From Climacium dendroides (taxonomy: Eukaryota > Streptophyta > Bryopsida > Hypnales > Climaciaceae), in assembly GCA_950106755.1 (NCBI GenBank), contig OX467084.1, positions 34,289,213 to 34,353,212 of the forward strand: a stretch of 64,000 nucleotides of DNA. Reading direction: 5' to 3'. This document shows, piece by piece, positions 23,931 to 36,040 of this stretch. Below the pieces are notes generated by a model that worked only from the letters and a program-made list of their open reading frames with translations, was not told the DNA's origin and did no database searches. Both the position numbers and the translations under genes were made by a program. How positions within the stretch are numbered: position 1 is the stretch's first letter; the number at the start of each line of letters is the position of its first letter.

Positions 23931-24442
23931 ACTCCAAAATGTAAATATACAAGTAGTAAAGTTGTATTCAATAAAAAGTTGGAAATCATTCATTCTTTAA
24001 TATGAACAAGAATTACTTGACCATTCACAAGCTAACATTTGGCTTCTCAACTCTTAAGGCTAGGATCTTATTTTCAATTTTTCAAGGTAGAATAACTTAT
24101 AATCTTCATTAGAGTGGCGAAGGGTTTACATTAAAAAAATATGCCTATTATGGATGAAATATCATTTATTTGTCTAAAGTAGTCAATATCCATCCAAATG
24201 TAGTAATCACATCCTACTTTGAAATTCTTTTGGATGATTCATTCTTTCTAGAAAATTCATCCATTTGAAATTAGAAAATATTTCACAAAGTATTCTAATT
24301 ATTTTCCAAAATCACCATTGAGCTAAAATCTCACTACAAATAAAATATCTACTTCAAGTGTTAACCCTAGAAGTACATGGCAATATCACTATGGTGATTA
24401 TCCAAAATTATTACATTCTTGGATGAATAGGTGCATTCAAAA

Positions 24443-24653
24443 TACTAGTAGAAATCTAGTCTTTTACAACCAATCACAAATAATTCATATTGTCCTAAAA
24501 CAACTTACTTTTTTAAAATTAATTATTTTTTAATAAATTATTCTAAACATTGTCCCTAAACAACTCATTTTTAGTTATTATAGACAAATTATGAGTGGTT
24601 ATGGTCAAGTTATTCTAAACAATAGAGTTATAAAAGACCAAATTTCTACTAGT
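24443..24653. mobile_element. CACTA-type MITE, ~211 bp
   Basis: The left end is TACTAGTAGAAATCTAGTCT. The right end, read inverted, is CACTAGTAGAAATTTGGTCT, and similarity continues for another ~8 bases. The CACTAGTAGAAA terminus is typical of CACTA-related elements. Flanking triplets (AAA and GAA) agree at two of three bases, so the target duplication is not proven. Confidence 0.6.
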
Positions 24654-24659
24654 GGAAAC

Positions 24660-26689
24660 TATCTAAAACAATGACTATGGGTCCCAAAAAGAATATAGAC
24701 GTTCTAAGAACAATGGCTAACAAGGGAAAATTGTTCTTTTCCTAAACCACAAGATGAGCCCACCTTGTGTTATTCTCTCTTAGATACCTCAATTCACTTC
24801 AAATTAATTCTAGAAGCACGCGATCCCCATGACCAAGGTAGTCACCAAAATATTCCAATTATTGGATGAATGTAAACATGTCTCTATTGTAAGTCAAAAT
24901 TTTATATGTGGTTTTAGGGAAGATTAGTGCAACATTAGTGTGAACTCTAACTACTATTGAACATAACCTAGATGAATAGTACATATATAGAGACATCATA
25001 TATCAAACAATTTATACAAATGAATCATATGTGTACAAGTAAAGAAAAAACCACAAAAATTGAAAACTCCACAAGTAGTATTATTTTGGCTAAGTTTGAT
25101 TTATACAACACGTTTATAACCATGAATCTAAGTTGGAGCAAATGAATAGATTATTACAACCCAAAATGAAATGTTGATTATTTATTTATCTATTTACAAA
25201 TGGAAAATGAAAATTCTTCATGTATGTTCTTTCCTTCCCTTTTAGACTACATTTTGTGTAGATTTACAAATTATATACAATATATAGTATATAAGATACA
25301 ACTAGTAGATATTATATACTATATACTAGTTGGAATACAACATGCTTCAAAAAAGTGATGCTATAGTAACTTGAATATTTTTTAAATTATTATGTGTTGT
25401 AGACAATGTGAATCAAATTTAGAGTTGTTTGGCCATATAGATTATAAGATTATAATAGTTTTTAGTGTTGAAAAAGGATGTTGAAATTTTCCTACCAACA
25501 AAGGTGAAATTTGATTCCTAAACCTACTAAAATGCAAAAACTTAAACTATAAAGTGCTTCAAAACCAACATACAAACATATTGGTGAAATAAAGTATCAT
25601 TCAAATGACTCCCTATATCTACAAAATGACTTCAAATTGTCAAAAAATTGAGTCTAAAGGTTTTATGACACAAGTTTTCCCAACAAGTTTTATTAAATTC
25701 ACACATTAGATGCGAATGGTACAACACTCTAGATTGGACTTCCAAACTATGTGGGGACACTTTTGGCGCTTACGGGTTACAGGATTGAAATGGGTTTAGG
25801 GCTTGCCGTCACTTTTTGGAGCAATTACAAGTAACATACTGGTGGTTGTGCAACAACTCAAAGCATACTTGTTATACATTAAAATATACCTCTATCATGC
25901 AAAAAAATGAAAGTGTATTTTGAATTCAATACCTCCCGTTGAACGTCGAAAAAAAGCTGCATGACTCAAAGAGTCAAAATATTACACATGAGAACATCAA
26001 CGTAGCTCTAACTAGAGTTACATTGGGCAAGTTGGGTCGAACAGTTATGTACAATCTGCAAAAACCGGTCTCTCAACACTGGAAACTCAAAATTTCCGAC
26101 ATTCCCTCTACACTGAGCTTCACATACTCAGAAGGTGAAAGAAAACATACTATGGTTTCTTAGTCCTGGTGATGGAGGTTACGTGATAATCTTAAATTGC
26201 AAACAAGGCAGGAGTAGACTCCCTCACCAAGCCTCCAAATCAGCCTGCCGAAGCACAAATGTTAAGTTAGGAGCAGGACAATTAGGGCACAAAATTGCGA
26301 ATTTTCAAAAGTCACGCTCAAAATGTAATTTGCAAAGTGAAGCTTAATCTTCTAAATCCACAACGTCAGAATCCCGTATTGCCTAGAAACCATTCTCTTC
26401 TGAGACCATTATCGTGATAACCCTTTTGACTTTTTACACCGGAGCCCTACAGCAACTAACAATAAGAGAGTACCCCAAGTCTTGTAGCACATCAGAATCC
26501 ATTGAAAAGAACTTACCAGGGAAGTTCGCATGGCGAGTGGTACCTCTGGGACACTCCACCCAACGGTCTCCCAGCAACAACAGGTCTCCAGAGGTCGCAC
26601 TTTCTTACTCTAGAATTTTCTTACAGGGAGCAGCCCTTTCGTTGCTACCAAACCCCAAATAATGGCAGAGTACCTTGACAATGTATGCC
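24660..26689. other. Gene-free stretch downstream of UPF2
   Basis: The UPF2 3' untranslated region should lie in the right-hand few hundred bases. An AT-palindromic patch occurs around 25265-25335 (TATACAATATATAGTATATA and relatives). ORFs at 25939, 26135 and 26414 lack domains. Confidence 0.45.
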
Positions 26690-29600
26690 TTATCGCCGTC
26701 TTCCAGCTGCAATAGGGCGTCTCTGCCTCGCTGTATTTCCTACTCTGCCGCCCCCTTCTCCCCAATGTCCGCCCCCCCTGCCACGGCCCAGCCCAGGCGG
26801 CCCTTGGTGCGTGGCCCAGTTCATAGGCTGCGGGGCAGTGCCTGCCCGATCCTCTTCATCCCTCTCATTGTACTCCAACACTAGTCGCTTAATATCTTGT
26901 TTCTCCTCCAGCTCCGCGGCTTCCTTCTGCTTCGTACTCAGGACAAGAGAACAGTCACGCGGAATGCGGAGCTGTTTCGTCTGTTGTTTGTTACCTTTCT
27001 TTACTAAAACTCGAAACTGGACACTCGTTCCACTCGTTTGGTCATCCACAACCTCGTCCCCGGACTCGATGTCAGTGCCTCCACCACGGCCATGATCCTT
27101 GGAATCGAATAGGTTGAGAGGTATTGTCATGTTCAGGGCTGGGCGAGATCGCATTTCGAGTTTTCGAGAATCGATGCTTTCTTGCATAAGAGCACGATAT
27201 TCACGATCAAATTCGGCTTCTTCAGCAGGGTCGGACTCTGGCATCTTCTTCTGCATCACCTTGACTTTCTCTTCTTCCTCTGAACCTGCAGTATCGGCTC
27301 CACCTTCCAGTTCCTCTGCTTCCAGCTCATCGTCACCTGCAAAGGTACAGGTGAACATAATGAACAACAGCTAAACATAAGCAAAACTTCATGTAACTCT
27401 AAAAGAGAATGGAGATAACAGATCAGTAACTTATGAACAATCTCATGTCTTATAGGTTAACCCCTAAAGATCCATGTGTTAGATATTGGCAAATACTCAC
27501 AACACTGTCAAAAAACAGCATTCTCTATGAAAAGATTATAAATCACATTTTATTCAATTTTTGGAACTTTCTTGACTAGTATTAGGGTCTCATATAGAAT
27601 ATTGGGGTCAAAGGGCAATTTATGTGTGGGAACAAAGCTTGTAAAGTGGAGCAAAATGTTTTTTTAATGAGGGATCAAACTTTTTGACCAAGCTTTTGAC
27701 TTTGTTAGGCTTTCGAGCCCTATAACTCAAATGGTTTTCGCAAAGAATGACCAGACTTTTTGGCCAAGCTTTTGACAACATGGCTTTGTTAGGCCTTCAA
27801 GCCCTATAACTCAAATGGTTTTCACAAGGAAGATTTAGGGACTTCATATTCGAGTAGAGTCTCAAGTTAGGAAGAAATATGCAAATTTTCAAAGCAGAAT
27901 GATGTTGTTCAAGTCAAGAAGAAGTATGCAAATTTTCAAAGCAAAATGATGTTGAGCTCCCCTTGCCTGAGTTTCCCGAATTGATTTGGGGTCAAAACTT
28001 TTTTAAATGCAAAATTTTTTTTGAACCTTTGGATCTTCATTAAAAATTAGAATCCCTGGGAGTTCATTTGATTTTAAAGTTGAGGGAAAAAAAACAGTAT
28101 TACTTCATGTTAGCTGCCCAATGTTTGCAAAAAACATTTCGGCTTGCAAGGAGCTTAGGGGTTCAGCCGACGAAATAGTGCGACTCGAACTCAAAGTATT
28201 TTCCCATCCCTACCTTCATCTTCGTGAAATGCGTATTTGTCTTCTTCCAGTTCCTCCTCTTCCTCCTGGCCATCGGCCTCCATACTACCACTTTCTGTCT
28301 CCGATTCACTATCTCCATCGTCCGCCAATCCTGTTCCATGAACTCCTGCAGCTCTTGTTCCAAGTGGTGCAGCTCCAGTATTCTGTGCATCCTTACCATA
28401 TTCCGATCCTTGATTGTGGGCATCTGCTTGTGTTGTTGTATTTGAGGGACGAGAATTCCGCTCCTTCTCAGAAGCTGCTAAGTTTCGATCAACCTCTTCT
28501 AACTCGAGCAACGCTTGATTGGCCTCGTCATAGGTAGCATAACGTACCATCTTTGGACGAAGATCTGCGAATAGATCCTGTAAACAATAATACGTCATAC
28601 TTCAAGTAATGCTTTCCCACCCCACCCGCAGTAATTTCACTCAAGTTCACAGCTTACGACATTATTAATCAAGTCATAAAAGCAGTACTAATTGTGAGAC
28701 GAGAAAAAATTTGCAGTATAATCACATGAAAACCAGGAGGAAAGGTGTTATGATCAATGCTGTACTACCTGAAGGTCAAATTCCACGTCCAAAGGAATGA
28801 CTCCCTTACTAAGAACGTATCTTTGAAAATAGAGTAGAAATCGATCAAGCCGGCGCTTAGATGAACCTCGATCAAAGAATTGTCCACATGTCTCAAGAAG
28901 CGTGATGACCATCCGTAGCCGAAAGCAGTCTTCTGGAGGGTCCAGTACATCTTGCTGGATTGCACATACAGAAGTGAAGGGGTAAGAACAAATGAAAGTT
29001 GTACACATATGGAATCTCCGATATGAATGTTGCCAATAGAACGACAGCAGATAATACTAAATCGAAAAATCTTTCAAATTGCAAAGAATGGAGAACATAA
29101 TTAAACAGCATTCATACTCGAATCCTCTAAGGATAATCATTAGCATTGTTTTGAACATTGCAGGAGCATATACACTGGACTTTGAAAACTGTCAGTGCAG
29201 GCAAGGTAGACTGTTATAACGATTATAATATTTCAGGAACAAAGCTGCTGGAGAACACTACGAAACAGACCGAGGAACCTAAAAGACTAAAAACAAAGCA
29301 TATTTACAATTCATGCTTGCTATTAAGGATCCTGGAAACTCGTGATATAAATTCAAATGTGTGTTGCTGCAATACTCCCCATCAATTAATGTCCTGTTAA
29401 GTAAAGAAACTCCGAAAACAGAGCTATTTACCTCTGAAGTCCCATGACCATAACCAATGATCAGATATAGAGTATCAAAGATAACAGGAGAGTCAATGAG
29501 GCGGTAGCTATAAAGTTCTCCAAGAAATCTCATGTACGCAATGCGTCGCTGCTGCATTCCGTACTCGTTCAACTCCAGACCAACTCTAATAGCTTCCAGA

Positions 29601-32600
29601 ACCTGGAATCATGTACTAGGATTAGTGATCTCTCTTGATTATGCGTGCAACAAATCCGCCAAAAAAAATGGAAACATCAATATTGATGCAACTTGGCACT
29701 AATGTAATGTGACGGCTTTGACAGATGGATAAACATTACCTCATCAACCACAGCAACTGCAAACGCATCATGATATCGGCTTAGACCAGCAGTTAAAGAG
29801 GCTATCAAGTGAACTTGACTATATTTTCCTTTGTAGACCTTCATGAAGCAGTTCAACAAATATGATTCACACTCGCTCCATGGAAGCTTTCTCAATTGCC
29901 GAAGAACTCGTTCAATTGTTGTTTTATCAAGATCTGCAAACAGCAGCTTCCGGATGTACTGCAAAGCACGGTGTGAAAATGAGTATCGATGCTTTCGTTA
30001 AGCATTTGCACTGTGAACAAAATCCAGTGTGAACAGAACAAGCAAATGACGCAAGAGTAAGGTAGATGTTTTTCAACCTGATGTAAAGGTGGGCGAACTT
30101 TAGAGACACGAGCAGACCTCTCAGGGGGCTTGCACTGGTAATAAGCATTCTCTACAAGAGTACTATGTCGAGCATCCAGATTCTTGACATTCTTGAGGCG
30201 CATTATGATCTCTAGCATATTTCCCATACGTAAGGATGTCTCCGGAAACCGATATAGGAAGCGCCCACAAGTTTCTAGCAAATTGCACGCCACATCAATG
30301 TTGTGGTGTGTGAAATCGTCTAAACATGACTGAAAAGCACACGCATTATTATTAGAGAAAGCAACACACTTACTTGCAATATATGGTATTGAGAGGTCCA
30401 CAGTTGAAAAATTAAAAGACAGAAAGGTTGCAAAAATTATCGAACACGGGACATAAACTCTGGATGCATGGGGAAAATTGCCGCTAAATATAGTCAGAAT
30501 GAGCGTTCAGTCATACTACTGGCCAAATTAGAACAAGATTAACATTGACTTTGAAATTTGGTGACGCACCTTCAAACAGCTGAATATGAGGCCTGGAGAT
30601 GCCACCTTGAACTTTGCAAGTTCACCTAAGAAACGGATATTCCTAATCTTGGTCTCAATGTTCATTTGGTCCTGCATAGCATTGTCAAGTCAAGTGTAAA
30701 CCATGCGGATCAATTGCCAGTCGTTGAAATTAAATGTCTCAGGGAGAATATGGCAGTAGAGTTAGATGCTTGCACTTCTCAACTGCTGCTCAAATTTTAC
30801 GACTGTGGAGAGAATCACACATAGATAAGAGAACTATCACGAGCATTCCTTTGAATCTTGAAAACACAATCAAGAACGCCCAAATGCCTACCTAGATTCA
30901 AATCTATAAATCAAGGATGTTCCGAGCATCCACGCAATTAGTGTGCCAAGCAATCTCAAGAAAAGAGATTTTACATCATACCTTCTTGTTCATTAGAAAA
31001 TTAAATTCTTCTTCAAGTAATTGTAGAATCATAGGAGCTACATCCTTCATGCATGTAGACAGGGTGGCGATCATTCGAGAATAATATGGAATAAGCTCCA
31101 AAGAACTTCGAGGGACATTGAAAAGAGTGCGCACAAGCTTCTTTCGGCTGCTCTTTGAGTTCAAATAGCAGAAATCTACCTGCTCAGAGATGAGATATCG
31201 ATAAGCACAAAACTGAGAATACACAAATAGAATTCAGTTCTACCCTGTCAAACAGCATTGAAATATCGTCAGAGGACGGTGCCCTCTTACGAACTTCAAA
31301 ACTCAAAAAACATTAAAGCTTGGAAAGGATTACCGTGAGTTGGTCGATGAGGTCTCGACTAACACAGCCAGGGAGCCTTTGAAGGAGACTGTCAAGACTA
31401 GCACCTTCAGCACCCTTCACTTTCTCAGTTTCTTTGTCCAACTTTTTATCACCATCCTTGCCTTTCTCTTTCAGCTTCTCCTTCTCTGGATCCCGAGTTC
31501 TATCTTTGTCATCCTTGTCTTTATCTTTGGGCTTCTCAGTAGCAGAAGAAGCTGATTTATCGTCTAATGCTGTTGGTAATGTTTCCAAAGCTTGAGTCTC
31601 TGTTTCCAGAATCACATCAAGAGTTTCTGCTACCGGACCAGCAGTCTGCTCAGGTTCCTGTCAACAAAGAAACAATGACGATCAAACTTGGACAGAAGCA
31701 CTTTCCACACCAAATAAGGGACGTAATTCTCACTAGATGCAGAACCACATCAGGATATAATATGAAGAAGACAAAGAGGATGCATACTCACCACTTGATC
31801 TGCAGCCTTTTGTGTAGATTCTGCAACCCCCTTTGGTTCAGACTCTCCAAGTAAAACAGCGGGGACAAATGCACTGGCAACCCGTGGAAGTTTCATCATC
31901 AGGACGACGCAATAAAATTTCACATATTTAATACACAAACTCTACACAAACCCTGAGAATCGACTGTTATAGAAAAATTTAAGGGACAATGAGACGAAAA
32001 TCATCAGGTCATTTGTCATTATAAAGTTGTTAAACGAGAACCCAGAGAAAGGAAGTAAAGAGGTAAAGAAAATATGTACCGTAGATCAGGCAGGCTTTCA
32101 TAGAAGGAGCGTGTATCTTCGTCATCCCAAATAGGCTCTGGAGAAGCAGGCTCCTTTCCAGCCACTTGGGAGGCCCCATCGTCTCCAGTAGTAACACGGG
32201 TAGTGTGGCCATCTTCCGGCGTCACTGGAGGCTGCGTATCCATTGCTTCTGCCAAACTGAGCGAAGGAAAGTAACGACTGATCAAAATCAGACAAATCGA
32301 TAAAACGCAAAACTCGGAAGTAGAAGAAGAACAATAATTGCATGCTTAAACAAACCCAGCTCCACTGCTGACTGTTTATGACTGCTCTACAGCGACTGGA
32401 AACAGAGGCTTACGAAGAGATATTGCGAAAGAGGTGCTCATAAGACTTTCGAAGCTTTTCATACGCAGCAGCATTTTCCTCACTTAGCTCTCCCTTAGCA
32501 TTGAGCATTCGTGCATTCTCTAATTCCAATTGCCGCAACGCCTGTCACAATTTCACACAAGCCCCAGACGTTGTAATTCCAGCTCCACAAATATCTAGGA

Positions 32601-35331
32601 GACGATTCAAGCCTTCTCTTCCGTCTGATGCTTCAAGATCAAGAAAATTGACGAAATATTATGAGCTTATCCTGAGGATGGTCCTTACAACAAGAATATT
32701 ACCATCACAAAAAGACATATGTGAGAGAACCTATGACTGAAATATGGTGCTTGATTTAGAAGCTCCAGCCAGATTCTCTTAGTAAATAAAGGTCCACAAC
32801 GCACAATCTAATGGCCCCAAATGAAAATAAGACGAAGAGTGAATACAAGACAACTCAAATCATTACCCCGTGCTCTGTCTGAAGAAGTTCCACCACTGCA
32901 TCAAGAAATGATTGAAAGAGCTTGCGCAAATGTTTCTTCTGATCAGTAGTCACACTGAGCTCCTTGTAAAGCTGCACAAAGTTCAATATGCGTTAGCCCA
33001 TCAACTTTATGCCCTTCAGCTCAAAATATGTTAGTTGACACTTCATATCATTGCTGTCATAAGTTGTCAATACGTGAAACGTACGGAAGTGGTTTTATTT
33101 CTCTCCGGATGGTATCTCAACATGACTATCTCGACGTTTCCAACAGATTTGGACAGTGAAAGAGTACAACTAACGGATGTGCTTTAACTTACGAACCGAA
33201 CCTAATATGAAACACGTGGAAAGATATACAAACAATTCTGTCTCGAACTACAAAATATCACCAGGCCCCAGTATCAATTCAAACTAAGTGGCTGTGAAAA
33301 TCACCTCCTCTTGTCCATCTTGCCCGTTTAGAGAAAGGCCAAGAAGACCCCGACCTTGCCTTGCGAAGCTAACCAGAAGGGTAAGATTGGTTTGAGTAGT
33401 TTCCCGGTCCTTCAAGTGCTCACTGCTCGTGAGATCCTTAACGATACTAACAAAGACGCTTCCATCCTCAAATACTCCACAGAAGTAAAGCTCCATCAAC
33501 AGCCTGAGCGTGCTACGTTTCTTCATTGCCCGCGAGCTACGATCACCGTCGATTTCATCCCCTTTAGCAGGAAAGAAAACTTTCAACAGCCCAGACAAAA
33601 GGGTTGGTGCAAAGTCTTTGTATCTTTGGTGAAGTAAAGAGCAGACCTACATTCACAACATGATGTCAAATACAGATCACACTGACCTACATAGTCGATT
33701 TTATCCAAAACTGAAGTCAAATGTTCGAAAGGGTCAAACAAAGGAAACAAGAATAGGTCGGTACCTGCACGGCTGCATTAATATCTGAGCTTTTCAGTTT
33801 CGCATCTAAAATTGCAGTCACTGCTTCACTTACGAACTTGCTCAAATTCACAACCCGAAGCTCTTCAAGTAGACCTTCTCTCTGCTCTTCATTGATCTGT
33901 TTCAACTTCTTGATCACCGCTGTATTGCGCTTGATGCTTGAATCTAAAGTTTTGAAGAAGCTGGCATCTGACAACCGTGGTCAACCAAGCAAAAACAGTG
34001 ACTAATATATCTTCAGACAGGAGATTAACATATTTGTGTTGAAGTATCCAAACAGTGACACACATACGCACTTCAAAACCTAAATTCCTTTATTCCTAAA
34101 TGTCATCGCAGCAACATGCATTAGGGCTTGATCCCACCCGCAGTTTAGAGCAACAAGTTTAAACAAGAAAAAATTAGAGCTCGGACATTTACCCTGACAA
34201 CACTAAAACCCTAAACTCCATGCCAAAAACTTGCCTAGAAGACTTTGCACAGCTGTGGAAAGGGACTCAAAAGGAATCCCATACGAGCTTCAAAGAGAAG
34301 AGATCCCTCGCTCACTTCGTCCAACACAATCCAATATCTAGCCACATGACATAACGGTTGCCTACACGCCAATTCCATTCAATTACCAGGTCTGTCCGGC
34401 GCTAAATTGGCTTGACGCAACGCACGCTTAGCTTCCGCCGATTTTTTCAGCTCCTCTGCACGCGCAAGAGCTTCCTGCCAAAGGATACAGGACAAACCCT
34501 AACAAGCTCAATTCAGCCAGTCCAGAAATGAAAAACGGTCACAGCTACCGCACGGCATTCCTACAAGAAAAATCGAGGCCAACACCGCGACGTCTAAAAT
34601 CAACAACGCTAGTCTGGAAAAAAGACCTTGAAAGCACTCTCAATTATTTTAATTGCATAAAGTCGCCATGAAAAGGACATGAAATTCACTCTCAATGTGA
34701 TTTCCTAGATTCAAGAACCGCATAAAACCGCACGAAATACAAGCACCACGCAGCATTACAACATCTTAAAACTCTCGTCCACCAGAGACAAGAGCTTCCT
34801 GCCAATGAGATACAGAGTAAACCCTACAACAGCTCAATTCAGCCATAGCAGACGATGAAAATCCTCACAGCATGCTCACACCATTCCGCATTGAAAAATC
34901 AGCACTGCAATGTCTACATCAACGAGACTAGCCTAAAAAAAGCGACGCCGAAAGCACTCATTTATTTGAACCGCATAAAGTTGCCATGGAAATTCACTCC
35001 CGATAATCAAGAAACGCATAAATTCGCATGAAAAACAAGTAACACGCTGCATTACAAAATTTGAAACTCTCATCCACCAGAGGCCAGAGCTCCCTGCCGA
35101 AGGCTACAGAGTAAACCCTAAACAGCTCAATTCACTCCCGATACGTGATTCCTCCAGATTACGTGATTCCAAAACCTCTTTCATCAGCCAGCGGCTCACC
35201 TCATCGCCATCCTTGCTCCGATGAGCAGCCTCACCCCCGTGATCGTCATCGTCATGCGCACCACCACCTCCACTTGGTCCAACGACGTCCCCGTCCGCTC
35301 CTTTCTCCTTCAACCCCATGGTGGAGTCCAA
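26690..35331 (-). CDS. UPF2: UPF2, nonsense-mediated mRNA decay scaffold, 1239 aa
   Basis: There are seventeen coding exons on the minus strand: 35331-35200, 34474-34387, 33967-33765, 33646-33305, 32971-32867, 32541-32414, 32256-32080, 31873-31792, 31657-31334, 31179-30982, 30671-30570, 30329-30078, 29958-29740, 29602-29432, 28954-28769, 28577-28214 and 27336-26690. They join at GT-AG sites to 3720 nt with no stop. MIF4G domain 1 starts near residue 75 (TLDSSIKRNTAVIKKLKQIN). A charged K/D/E linker lies near 440-500. MIF4G 2 starts around 510 (LLQRLPGCVSRDLIDQL) and MIF4G 3 around 712 (YIRKLLFADLDKTTIERVLR). An acidic region spans about 950-1060. The UPF1-binding tail includes QKEAAELEEKQDIKRLVLEY, followed by a Gly-Arg-rich end. 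In the cytoplasm UPF2 bridges UPF1 to UPF3 at exon-junction complexes. The first ATG (MDSTMGLKEK) is chosen; the ATG at 35319 is an alternative. Confidence 0.97.
27461..28161. mobile_element. TTAA-family element inside UPF2 intron 16, ~701 bp
   Basis: The left side is TTAA (27457-27460) then CCCCTAAAGATCC. The right side is CTTAGGGG then TTCA (28162-28165), a one-base change from TTAA. Removing it would shrink the 877-nt intron to about 176 nt, close to the neighbouring introns. It contains two internal direct repeats: AAGCCCTATAACTCAAATGG at about 27716 and 27798, and GTATGCAAATTTTCAAAGCA-like at about 27876 and 27925. Confidence 0.6.
34468..35199 (-). repeat. ~300-325-bp tandem repeat across the intron 1 / exon 2 acceptor of UPF2
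   Basis: GAGCTTCCTGCC on the + strand (exon 2 start plus acceptor) lies at 34468 and returns at 34792; GAGCTCCCTGCC follows at 35087. Shared blocks follow each: AAACCCTA, CAGCTCAATTCA, AAGCACTC, CGCATAAA and CATTACAA. Intron 1 therefore holds two decoy copies of the exon 2 acceptor (GGCAGGAAGCTC and GGCAGGGAGCTC on the gene strand). Confidence 0.85.
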
Positions 35332-35876
35332 ACCCTAAATCTTAAGTTCAAATCACCTAGCAATCCGCAATCCAATCCGCCATGAAAATTAAGAAGCTCA
35401 CGTAGAAAGTGACGATTCCACTGGATGTTTCTCCGGCGATGCACACAGTTCCGTGGAATTGAATTGGACCTGATGATCACGAAATCAATGCAATCGGCAA
35501 CGCAGCTCTGAGTTCAAAACAGTGGCATTGGGGAAGCTCGGCTTGAGCCGTCGATGAAAATCATCGCCGGCAAACTTGATCATCCAGTCAGCCAATACGT
35601 TATGGTAGGCAAGCCTATTACCATGCAAACTAGCAGCCAATGTGAATATTTTGGCCAACTCGAAGAAGGGGCAAATATTTTTCAGAGGGTGTGATTGGTT
35701 CACAAATCAAATCTACATGAAATCACAATTTTTTTTTATTGAAATTGTAATTTCTCTGAATTTTTAAAGTGATCTACCCTGAATTTACAAAACCATTCAT
35801 AGGGTGGAATCATGAATATTTAATAAATAACCCATAATTGTTCTCCCATGCATCCAATGGGAGTTATTTAAGTGTT
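35332..35876. other. UPF2 promoter / upstream region
   Basis: No TATA box is convincing. Positions 35690-35815 are an inverse copy of the repeat at 2770-2880 (AATTTTTAAAGTGATCTACCC against GGGCAGACCACTTCAAAAATT). The minus-strand ORF at 35485-35703 has no domain and probably lies in leader or promoter. Confidence 0.5.
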
Positions 35877-36040
35877 CATCACTAAAGTATTGACATGTTA
35901 CTCCTTGTTGGCATTAATGTAGTAATATGTTCAAAAAATGAACAAATTTGGATGATTTCATCACTAAAGTATTGACACGTTACTCCTTATTGGCATTAAT
36001 GTAGTAATATGTTCAAAAAATGAACGAATTTGGATGATTT
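35877..36040 (+). repeat. 82-bp tandem duplication
   Basis: CATCACTAAAGTATTGACAT at 35877 returns at 35959. The copies are nearly identical to TGAACAAATTTGGATGATTT / TGAACGAATTTGGATGATTT, so the duplication is recent. Confidence 0.9.

Noticed and set aside
26414..28537. Plus-strand Ser/Pro- and Leu-rich ORFs across the UPF2 3' end
   Set aside because: They are antisense shadows of UPF2 exons 16 and 17; composition follows from the acidic and Gly-rich coding strand.
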